12,985 bases of DNA, from NCBI GenBank assembly GCA_903858385.1, contig CAIOIN010000070.1, forward strand, positions 1 through 12,985, in the 5' to 3' direction. The notes below the pieces were generated by a model, which searched no databases, had not been told where the DNA came from, and saw nothing but the letters and a program-made list of their open reading frames with translations. The position numbers were made by a program, and so were the translations under genes. Within the stretch, counting starts at the first letter, position 1. Each line of letters starts with the position of its first letter. The stretch is from an uncultured Microcaldota archaeon (GTDB lineage Archaea > Micrarchaeota > Micrarchaeia > Micrarchaeales > Micrarchaeaceae). Below, piece after piece: positions 1 through 6,174 of the stretch.

Positions 1-1664
1 CCCCTTCTTGCGGTCGCTACGCCGTACTTCAGGAACCCAATCTGCGAGGTAATGTGGGAGTCGCTGCCTATCGAGAATATGAGCTTGTATTGCGAAGCCT
101 TCATTACGTTCGTGTCGTTGAGGTCCAGCCTGAGGGGTTGCGAATTTATCTCAAGAGCCACGTTGTTGCGTTCCGCGGCCTCGAAGACCTTTTCCATGTT
201 GAGCGGATAGGCTTCGCGTATTCCAATCTCCCTGCCGGTTGGATGGGCTAGCGCTTTTATGAGCCCGGAATCCATTGCCTTTGTTATCCTTGAGGTCATC
301 TCCTCTTCGGTCATGTTGAATGATGAGTGCACGGCACCTAGAGCGTAATCCATTCCCTTTAATGTTTCTGCACTGAGGTCCAGTGAACCGTCTTTCAGTA
401 TGTCGACTTCCGCTCCTTTCAGTATCCTGAGCTTGCCGTCCAATGAATCGTTCAGCTTGTCTACTCTCTTGAAGAACTCGGCGAACTTCTTATCATCCAT
501 CCCGTTCACAATCCGTAGGCTTTTCGTGTGGTTCGTGCTTGCGAAGTATTCGAGCTTCGCTTCTATTGCAGCCTGCGCCATCTCTTCTATCGTGCTTGCT
601 GCGTCTGTGGATTCGTTTGAATGCAGGTGCATGTCGCCCTTTATGTCGCCCATTTCGACAAGCTCGGGTATTCTGTGCTCCTGCGCCAGCTTCACTTCTC
701 CTCTGGATTCCCGCATCTCAGGCGGCATGTACTGCATGCCCAACTTTCCGTATATCTCTTCTTCGTTCTTCGTAGGGATTATCTTGTTCTTCTTGTCAAA
801 CAGACCGTATTCGTTCAGTTTGTAACCCTTGCTTATCGCTATTTTCCTCACTTGTATGTTGTGATCCTTGTTTCCGGTGAAATATTGCAGCGCCGCACCG
901 AAGCTTTCCGGGGCTATTACGCGCAGGTCGCAGCTGATGCCCATCTTCAGCCATACGGTCGCTTTTGTAGGGCCCTTCACCACTATATTCGAAACTTCTG
1001 GGAGCTTGGTGAAGAGGTCTATCACCTCGTCGCCCTGGTCGGACAGCGCAAGTATGTCGAGATCCCCAACCGTTTCCCTCATTCTTCTTGCAGAGCCCGC
1101 GATCACCACCCTTTCAACTAGCTTGCTCTTCTTCAATTGCGATACTATCTCTTCGGCCATGGGCAGCGCATCGCCGAGTAGGAGCCTTCCCTTGCTGGCC
1201 TCGAGAAGGGTTATGCCTTTGCCCATTGCCTCTTCGCTCCTGGCCCCGAAGCCTTCGAGCTTCGCTATCCTGTGCTGGTCTATTGCCTTCTTCAGCGTTG
1301 AGATGTCCTTTACCTTGAGTTCCTTGTACAGCTTTGCTGCCTTCTTCGCGCCTACGCCGGCTATGCTCGTGAGCTGCTTGATGTCTATCGGGTATTTTTT
1401 CTTCAGCTCGTCGTACTTCTTTATCTTGCCTGTCTTGATGTACTCTTCAATTTTCGCAGCAAGGCCCTTCCCTATTCCGGGGAGCTCCATTAGCGCGTCT
1501 AGGCCGCCTTCCTTGTAGATGTCTTCTATCGCCTCCTGCAACGTGCCTATTGTCAGGGCAGCCTTCTGGTAGGCCCTTATCTCGAACTTCGTGTTTGGAG
1601 ACTCATCGATGCTGAGCATTGCAGCTATCTCGTTGAACATGTCCGCTATCTCCTTGTTCTCCAT
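1..1664 (-). CDS. polX: DNA polymerase X family with PHP domain (C-terminus cut by window edge)
   Basis: Bacterial/archaeal-type PolX, a gap-filling repair polymerase fused to a PHP metal-dependent phosphoesterase/nuclease. My minus-strand translation gives 554 residues from ATG 1664. An N-terminal helix-hairpin-helix region (LPGIGKG near residue 60, second HhH near 100) precedes the nucleotidyltransferase core: GSARRMRETVGDLD with catalytic D201 and D203, third carboxylate D246 in CDLR, then the family block ESFGAALQYFTGNKDHN. The PHP domain starts near 340 with ligands H346, H348, H379, E419, H446, H474, D535 and H537, all present. The usual TDH before the third histidine is TNH here. Relatives are about 570-580 aa, so perhaps 20 residues lie outside the window; the visible end (GVATARRG) matches the family's last conserved block. 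The start fits a leaderless mRNA, with a TATA-like element 28 nt upstream. It is divergent from the next gene. Identification is secure. Confidence 0.95.
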   Translation of the reverse strand, partial: MENKEIADMFNEIAAMLSIDESPNTKFEIRAYQKAALTIGTLQEAIEDIYKEGGLDALMELPGIGKGLAAKIEEYIKTGKIKKYDELKKKYPIDIKQLTSIAGVGAKKAAKLYKELKVKDISTLKKAIDQHRIAKLEGFGARSEEAMGKGITLLEASKGRLLLGDALPMAEEIVSQLKKSKLVERVVIAGSARRMRETVGDLDILALSDQGDEVIDLFTKLPEVSNIVVKGPTKATVWLKMGISCDLRVIAPESFGAALQYFTGNKDHNIQVRKIAISKGYKLNEYGLFDKKNKIIPTKNEEEIYGKLGMQYMPPEMRESRGEVKLAQEHRIPELVEMGDIKGDMHLHSNESTDAASTIEEMAQAAIEAKLEYFASTNHTKSLRIVNGMDDKKFAEFFKRVDKLNDSLDGKLRILKGAEVDILKDGSLDLSAETLKGMDYALGAVHSSFNMTEEEMTSRITKAMDSGLIKALAHPTGREIGIREAYPLNMEKVFEAAERNNVALEINSQPLRLDLNDTNVMKASQYKLIFSIGSDSHITSQIGFLKYGVATARR

Positions 1665-1686
1665 ACACAAACACGCTCTCGTTGCA

Positions 1687-1696
1687 GTTTTATATC
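1687..1696 (-). promoter_or_regulatory. TATA-like element for polX
   Basis: Read on the minus strand this is GATATAAAAC. Its centre lies about 28 nt before the polX ATG, the usual archaeal TATA-to-start-site distance, so the polX mRNA is probably leaderless. No Shine-Dalgarno core precedes that ATG. Confidence 0.5.
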
Positions 1697-1703
1697 AATG
1701 GGA

Positions 1704-1713
1704 GATATTTTAT
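1704..1713 (+). promoter_or_regulatory. TATA-like element for the gene at 1746
   Basis: GATATTTTAT lies about 37 nt before ATG 1746, predicting a leader of roughly 10 nt. That leader holds GGTG at 1737-1740, five bases before the ATG, matching the archaeal anti-Shine-Dalgarno sequence. The overlapping TTTTATATC at 1688-1696 could serve instead. Confidence 0.4.
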
Positions 1714-1745
1714 CGCTTTGCTGCGATAACTAATCGGGTGGGAAA

Positions 1746-2336
1746 ATGGCGGCTGGAGGGGATGAAAATGAGGTGGAAAGGCTGGGGAAGCTAAACCAGC
1801 TTTATCTCGCGATCATATCCCGGTACAAGGATTACATACAGGAAAAGGAAGGACTGTCTGTCGCTGAACTGCCCACGCTCGTGACGCCGAAAGACGAGGC
1901 TGTCGTAAAAAAAGCCGCAGAGATAAAGGGCGGTTTTGACGGTTACACTTATGAGAGGGACTTCTACCATGCTGCCACGGCCGCATTCTCATTCGTGAAG
2001 ACGGGCATAGAGGATGCCGTCCTGCCCCTGGAGTTCTGGCTATCGCCAAAAGACACTCTGACATACGCCATGGGCGACATGATAGACAAGAACATACTGA
2101 TGTGCAGCATGCTCATAGCGTTAGGGAATCCCTCGGCCAAGGTGTTTGTCAAGATGAAGGATGAAAACTTCGGCGCGTTCGTCTATTGCACATTCAACGA
2201 CAAGATCTACAAATTTGACATGGGCAACGGTGCAAAGGAGTTCGAGAGCAAGGAAACGCTGATAGCCTCGTTGGGCATAGACGATGACACAACCGCTTAT
2301 GAGTTCAACAACCAGGCGTACCTGGACATATCATGA
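1746..2336 (+). CDS. Transglutaminase-like fold protein, probable pseudoenzyme
   Basis: A 196-residue soluble protein without signal peptide or membrane segment. Residues 97-127 (FWLSPKDTLTYAMGDMIDKN and following, ending IALG) follow the transglutaminase/cysteine-protease core pattern W..P.etl..G.GDC.D...L...L.alG. The catalytic Cys position is Met112 (GDM for GDC). The downstream segment that normally carries the catalytic His (gHawv) reads GAFVYC at 143-148, without His; the usual third-residue Asp may be D158 in KFDMGNG. I infer a transglutaminase-like fold that has lost catalysis, perhaps a binding or scaffold protein. The N-terminal 90 residues are helical and not recognised. The start is set by GGTG five bases upstream; no other in-frame ATG lies nearby. 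It converges on FEN1 with a 7-nt gap. The coding call is strong; the fold call is pattern-based. Confidence 0.75.
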   Translation: MAAGGDENEVERLGKLNQLYLAIISRYKDYIQEKEGLSVAELPTLVTPKDEAVVKKAAEIKGGFDGYTYERDFYHAATAAFSFVKTGIEDAVLPLEFWLSPKDTLTYAMGDMIDKNILMCSMLIALGNPSAKVFVKMKDENFGAFVYCTFNDKIYKFDMGNGAKEFESKETLIASLGIDDDTTAYEFNNQAYLDIS

Positions 2337-2343
2337 CTTGAAG

Positions 2344-3393
2344 TCACAGCCACTTGTCCATGCCCTTCTGCCGCGACTGGTTCTTGAATCCTGCGAGCTT
2401 TTCCACTGATTTTTCTATTCTTTCGTTCGAGAAATCATGCTCCTTGCACATGAATTCAAGTATGCCATTCCTGTCGTAAGACGCGTCGAACATGGAAGCC
2501 AGCTGCACACTGTCGACCTTGCTCACCTCGGGGTGCAGGAAAAGATTCTCAACCTCTTTTATGTTGGTCTCGAACCCCATCTTGAACTTCGCCTCGACCT
2601 GCTTCTCCACCTCTTCTATGCTCTTTGACGAGCTGGCTATCTTGAGCGCCGTTTTCGGGCCGACTCCCTTGATGCCCATGTTGAAATCCGTGCCAAGGAG
2701 TATCCCGAGCCATATTAATTGTTGTTGGTTTAGCCCTAGTGACTTTAGCGTATCTCCGAAGCTCATTATCTCGGGCTCCACGTTTACATACACGTTCTTG
2801 CCCGGAAGCTTGCGCCTGCCGCTGAAGGTCAGGTTCCTCACCACGTAGGTCGAGCCGAACAGCATGGTGTCATAGTCCTGGCTGGCCGCGGCGTAGACCA
2901 ATCCGTCCTTGCACATGCAGCTGGCCTGCGCCTCTCCTTCGCTCGGCGCGTTTATGTACGGTATTCCCATGAGCTCGAGGAGCTTCTTCGAGCTTGCCAC
3001 TATGTTCTTGTCGACCCTGGTGCTCGCCTGGGCATGGGATTTCGCGGCCTCGTTGTCGCCAATCTTCTTCGCCTCCTGCCATGCATCGAAGGCTTCTTTC
3101 CTGCGCTGCATCCTGGCCTCTATGGTCCTCTGCTTCAGCATCGAGGGTATGCCGTCAAAAACGTAGATGGGCTTGATCCCGTAGCCCATTATCTCCACGG
3201 TCCTGTAGAGTATGCCGGACAGGTGGCTGGTCACGTTGCCATGGGTGTCCATCAGCGGCGTGCCGTCAGGCTGCCTTATTATCGAAAGGAACTGGTAGAG
3301 GACGTTGTACGCGTCGATCGCTATCGACTTTCCGTTAAGCTCGGCCAGGTCCAGCTTCCTTTTGGAGACCAGCTTGCTCAGGTCTACTGACAT
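2344..3393 (-). CDS. fen: Flap endonuclease FEN1
   Basis: Structure-specific 5' nuclease that removes flaps during Okazaki-fragment maturation and long-patch base excision repair. The 349 aa are normal for archaeal FEN-1. N-domain residues 1-100 include metal ligands D27 (IAIDAYN) and D80 (YVFDGIP). I-domain ligands are E152/E154 (PSEGEAQ), D173/D175 (ASQDYD) and D236 (LGTDFN), followed by the helix-two-turn-helix GIKGVGPKTAL at 240-250. The protein ends in a PIP box, Q342-KG-M345-DK-W348-L349, for binding the PCNA sliding clamp. Residue 2 is Ser where archaeal FEN-1 usually has Gly (MGVDL). It follows MBF1 by 6 nt and is probably translated from the same mRNA, with a weak AGGAT upstream. Its 3' end nearly abuts the convergent gene at 1746-2336. 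Confidence 0.97.
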   Translation of the reverse strand: MSVDLSKLVSKRKLDLAELNGKSIAIDAYNVLYQFLSIIRQPDGTPLMDTHGNVTSHLSGILYRTVEIMGYGIKPIYVFDGIPSMLKQRTIEARMQRRKEAFDAWQEAKKIGDNEAAKSHAQASTRVDKNIVASSKKLLELMGIPYINAPSEGEAQASCMCKDGLVYAAASQDYDTMLFGSTYVVRNLTFSGRRKLPGKNVYVNVEPEIMSFGDTLKSLGLNQQQLIWLGILLGTDFNMGIKGVGPKTALKIASSSKSIEEVEKQVEAKFKMGFETNIKEVENLFLHPEVSKVDSVQLASMFDASYDRNGILEFMCKEHDFSNERIEKSVEKLAGFKNQSRQKGMDKWL

Positions 3394-3399
3394 TCGATC

Positions 3400-3849
3400 C
3401 TACTTTGAACTTATAAAGTCTCCCAGCGTGATGCCGCTCTTTCTCGATGCTGCGGATGAACCGGTATCGGCATCGGCAGCAACGTCGATGAGCTTTATTC
3501 CTAGCGCCTTCTCGAGCTTCTTGGTCAGTTTTATAGTGGGCAATGTACTCTGTTGCTCCACTCTTGAAAGAAGAGTTTCCTTCTCGTTCAGCAGCTCGGC
3601 CAGCACTTTCATGGGCAGGTCCATGCGGTCCCTTGCCGCGCGTATCATCTTGCCGTAGTCTTCCACAAGCGGCAGATCCTCCTCGCGCTTTGGTCTTGTC
3701 GATTTTTTGCCCGTATCGAGTTTGTAGCCTGGATTGGATAGCACTCTCTTCCCTTGCGCACACTTCGCGCACACCCTCAGCTCGACGTCTTCCACATTGA
3801 CGACATACGCACTTTTGGTCTGGGACCCACAGAGCTCACATTCCTCCAT
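3400..3849 (-). CDS. mbf1: Multiprotein bridging factor 1 (MBF1), zinc ribbon plus HTH
   Basis: Archaeal MBF1 homologue, implicated in transcription/translation stress responses and ribosome association. From ATG 3849 it is 149 aa. An N-terminal zinc ribbon has C4-x2-C7 and C27-x2-C30. A basic linker (about 45-60) leads to a Cro/C1-type helix-turn-helix at about 65-120 (DYGKMIRAARDRMDLPMKVL, then RVEQQSTLP and KLEKALGIKL), then a tail. An in-frame TTG at 3873 would add eight residues, but a TATA-like element centred near 3886 puts the start site around 3860, so the ATG is preferred. It is the first gene of a two-gene unit with fen and divergent from the site-2 protease gene. Confidence 0.92.
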   Translation of the reverse strand: MEECELCGSQTKSAYVVNVEDVELRVCAKCAQGKRVLSNPGYKLDTGKKSTRPKREEDLPLVEDYGKMIRAARDRMDLPMKVLAELLNEKETLLSRVEQQSTLPTIKLTKKLEKALGIKLIDVAADADTGSSAASRKSGITLGDFISSK

Positions 3850-3880
3850 GATACCACAATGATGGTTGGTCAAGCAAAGC

Positions 3881-3890
3881 TAAAATACTT
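3881..3890 (-). promoter_or_regulatory. TATA-like element for mbf1-fen
   Basis: AAGTATTTTA on the minus strand, centred about 37 nt before the mbf1 ATG at 3849. The predicted transcript starts after the in-frame TTG at 3873, which is why I reject the longer protein. Confidence 0.45.
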
Positions 3891-3930
3891 TCACGAATTT
3901 TATGACCCTGGTTCCAGCTCTGCCCCGCAC

Positions 3931-3940
3931 GTTATTTATA
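3931..3940 (+). promoter_or_regulatory. TATA-like element for the site-2 protease gene
   Basis: GTTATTTATA is centred about 34 nt before ATG 3970, implying a leader of about 9 nt. The reading frame stays open far upstream, to 3754, but that part runs antisense through mbf1. Confidence 0.5.
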
Positions 3941-3969
3941 CTGCAACTTTAGAATTATTAGGGGCGGTT

Positions 3970-5427
3970 ATGAAGAAGTTTGATAGTCGCGTGGGTGTTG
4001 CAGGGGTATTCCTTGCGACCATCGGGGTGCTGACCCTTCTTTACTTTGCTGATTCCTTATCCATTTACCTGCGCGTGGCGCTCGCTTTCACGGTGCTGGT
4101 GGTTTCGGGGCTGGCAATCCAAAGGGTCATGGGGCTTGATGGCGGCTACGGGTTGTACATGATAGGCAGCAGGAAAGGCTTGAAGACCATAGACGCCGTG
4201 TCGAAGAACCATAGGAAGTTTTGGGACGCGATGGCGATCTGGGGGCTGACGATCGGCTTCGGGTTGCTTACTTATCCATTATTGAAAGGCAGGATAGACA
4301 AGCGCGTGTTCGCGCTGGGAATTCTGTCAACGATATTCATAGCCATTTTCGTGCAGCCGTACCTCTCGGTTGCTTTCCAGTTCATAAACATGCCGAAGCT
4401 GCAGACTGCGGTCTCCAACCAGGCTTCGTCCCTGCAGCCGGAAGCCAGTCTTATCTCGTACGCGCTGTTGGCGCTGACCGTCGTCTTCGGCTTCTCCGGC
4501 TATATTTTCGTGTCCGTACTGGCGAACGCCGCTTCGATACTCATAGGCATTGCGCAGTTCCTGATAAGCTTTTCTTCTGGAGTTACGAACACTTCGACGC
4601 TGAGCAGCCAGATCCCGGGCATAGCCCCGATAATACCGGGGTGGAACATACCGCTGGTGGCCGGGATAGCATCGTTGGCGATACTTCTGATAATACACGA
4701 ATTTTCGCATGGGGTGCTGTCGCGGATGGCGAAGGTGAAGCTGAAATCGATAGGATTGCTCCTGTTCGGCATAATACCCATCGGAGGCTACGTCGAGCCG
4801 GATGAAAGGATGGTGAAAAGGCTTGACAGCCAGAAACAGACCAGGATATTCTCTGCGGGCATAGCCGCAAACTTCATGGCAACGATATTCTTCTTCGTGC
4901 TCCTGTTCCTTGTCTTGAACTACATTGCGCCGCATGCGTACCCTTATGGCGTGGTCGTAACGGGCACGACCCCGGGATACCCCGCAAACGGCGTGCTTAA
5001 AGTCGGAATGCAGATCCTGCAATGGAAGGGCATTGCCATCAATAACATAAGCGACCTAGTGGGCGCGGGCATACAGAGCAAGCCCGGCAGCGCGGTGTCG
5101 GTCGTGACCGATTCCGGTGCTTTCGTGTTCAACGCAGTTCCGCAGGCAGGTAATTCCTCGAGAGGCGTCATCGGCGTGGAACTGGGCTACCAGCCCATGA
5201 TAAAGACGCCCTATGCAAAGGCGGTGTATTTCATTTACACGCTTCTTGCGCTGTCGATGCTCCTGAACTTCCTCGTGGCGGTCGTGAACCTGCTGCCCAT
5301 ACCCGGATTCGACGGATGGCGCATATACCAGGCGAACATCAAGAGCAAGAAGTTCATCCTGTTCCTCGCCGCTGTCGTAGTCGCAGGTATCGTGATAAAC
5401 GCGCTGCCGTGGCTGTTCTACGTCTGA
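3970..5427 (+). CDS. Site-2 protease family intramembrane zinc metalloprotease with PDZ domain
   Basis: Peptidase M50 (S2P/RseP-type) enzyme that cuts transmembrane segments inside the lipid bilayer. From ATG 3970 it is 485 aa. Several hydrophobic segments (about 8-26, 32-50, 85-105, 113-133, 160-200) precede the catalytic one, which carries HEFSH at 243-247. A further membrane segment near 285-310 leads to a PDZ-like domain at about 315-405 (GVVVTGTTPGYPANGVL, GVIGVELGYQP). Then comes the second catalytic motif NLLPIPGFDG at 440-449, with D448 as the third zinc ligand, and a final hydrophobic helix. An Asn/Thr/Ser-rich loop near 203-213 may be extracytoplasmic. The start was chosen from the TATA element 34 nt upstream; the open frame back to 3754 overlaps mbf1 and is not coding. 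The substrate is unknown. It converges on the phosphoesterase gene with 2 nt between stop codons. Confidence 0.93.
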   Translation: MKKFDSRVGVAGVFLATIGVLTLLYFADSLSIYLRVALAFTVLVVSGLAIQRVMGLDGGYGLYMIGSRKGLKTIDAVSKNHRKFWDAMAIWGLTIGFGLLTYPLLKGRIDKRVFALGILSTIFIAIFVQPYLSVAFQFINMPKLQTAVSNQASSLQPEASLISYALLALTVVFGFSGYIFVSVLANAASILIGIAQFLISFSSGVTNTSTLSSQIPGIAPIIPGWNIPLVAGIASLAILLIIHEFSHGVLSRMAKVKLKSIGLLLFGIIPIGGYVEPDERMVKRLDSQKQTRIFSAGIAANFMATIFFFVLLFLVLNYIAPHAYPYGVVVTGTTPGYPANGVLKVGMQILQWKGIAINNISDLVGAGIQSKPGSAVSVVTDSGAFVFNAVPQAGNSSRGVIGVELGYQPMIKTPYAKAVYFIYTLLALSMLLNFLVAVVNLLPIPGFDGWRIYQANIKSKKFILFLAAVVVAGIVINALPWLFYV

Positions 5428-5429
5428 TT

Positions 5430-6170
5430 TCAGAGGCCGCGCAGTTTTGATACCTCTCCAAAGTCGATGGTCGAGCCGTAACCTACGGCTATCGCATGCA
5501 TGCGGTCTATGTTCGTGCGCTTGAATATCGGGGAGAGCAGCTGTTGTTTATTTCTGGTGTTCACATCGGTGCCCGTCGAGAAATAGCCCATGGCTGGAAG
5601 GACGAGCAATGGGAGTTTCTTGTATTCCCCATAAAGGAAGCATCTGAGCTTTTCCCTTTTGCCGACCCTGTTGGTTATGCTTATTGCGGGGTGCTCCTGG
5701 CCCATCACGAGCATAGTCGGCCTATTTGACGGAATTTCCGGCAGCTCGTCGCCGTGGAAGAACAGGTAATTGCCGATGTCCGCTTCTTTCCCGCAAACAA
5801 GAAGCTTGAACGGCTCGCTGTAGCGCTCCACGAAGTTGTCATGGTTCCCTTTTATCAGGACCGGCGCAACCTTCTTCTGTTTCAGGAATGCCATGAGGTC
5901 GTGAAGTTCGTTGAACTCGTCGGTTTCGATGTCCGAGAAATCATGCTTCAGATCACCGACTATTATCAAGCGGTTTGCACCCGTGGTTGATATCGCAGCG
6001 CTCAGGCTCTCGATTATCTTGCTGAGATTGACCTTCGGCACGAAGACGCCGCTCTTTGTCATGGCGCCTTCATAGCCGAGATGGAAATCCGAGGCGACTA
6101 TCGAGTTCAGGCTCTTGATGAACGCGATCCGCATGCCTTCGAGGAGCTCCACGTCGTTTGTTAGCATCAT
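5430..6170 (-). CDS. Metallophosphoesterase, COG1407 / PdeM-like, in an lhr operon
   Basis: Calcineurin-like phosphoesterase of the archaeal COG1407 type, predicted to hydrolyse phosphodiesters and probably acting in DNA repair with Lhr. It is 246 aa. Dimetal motifs appear in order: D28-x-H30 (SDFHLGYE), G72-D73 (IIVGDLKHD), GNHD at 108-111, FHGDE with H139, and GQEHPA at 157-162. The family usually has GHxHP in the last motif; the first His is Gln158 here (CAG codon). The C-terminal region includes a substrate-cap-like stretch and ends KLRGL. ATG 6170 follows the lhr stop by 4 nt, so the two are surely co-transcribed; a second ATG follows directly, and Met13 is possible but would drop the conserved lead-in to the first strand. 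Bacterial PdeM proteins are likewise encoded with Lhr helicases in ligase-associated repair clusters. Confidence 0.9.
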   Translation of the reverse strand: MMLTNDVELLEGMRIAFIKSLNSIVASDFHLGYEGAMTKSGVFVPKVNLSKIIESLSAAISTTGANRLIIVGDLKHDFSDIETDEFNELHDLMAFLKQKKVAPVLIKGNHDNFVERYSEPFKLLVCGKEADIGNYLFFHGDELPEIPSNRPTMLVMGQEHPAISITNRVGKREKLRCFLYGEYKKLPLLVLPAMGYFSTGTDVNTRNKQQLLSPIFKRTNIDRMHAIAVGYGSTIDFGEVSKLRGL

Positions 6171-6174
6171 GCAA

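Noticed and set aside
868..1518. Plus-strand 216-codon open frame
   Set aside because: It runs antisense through polX, has a Ser/Leu/Pro-rich composition without family motifs, and is a codon-bias shadow.
3850..3873. TTG start adding eight residues to MBF1
   Set aside because: It is only about 13 nt from the TATA-like element, so it would precede the transcript; the family normally begins just before the first Cys pair.
3754..3969. Upstream extension of the site-2 protease frame by 72 codons
   Set aside because: It overlaps mbf1 antisense, has no membrane or protease similarity, and lies upstream of the predicted transcription start.
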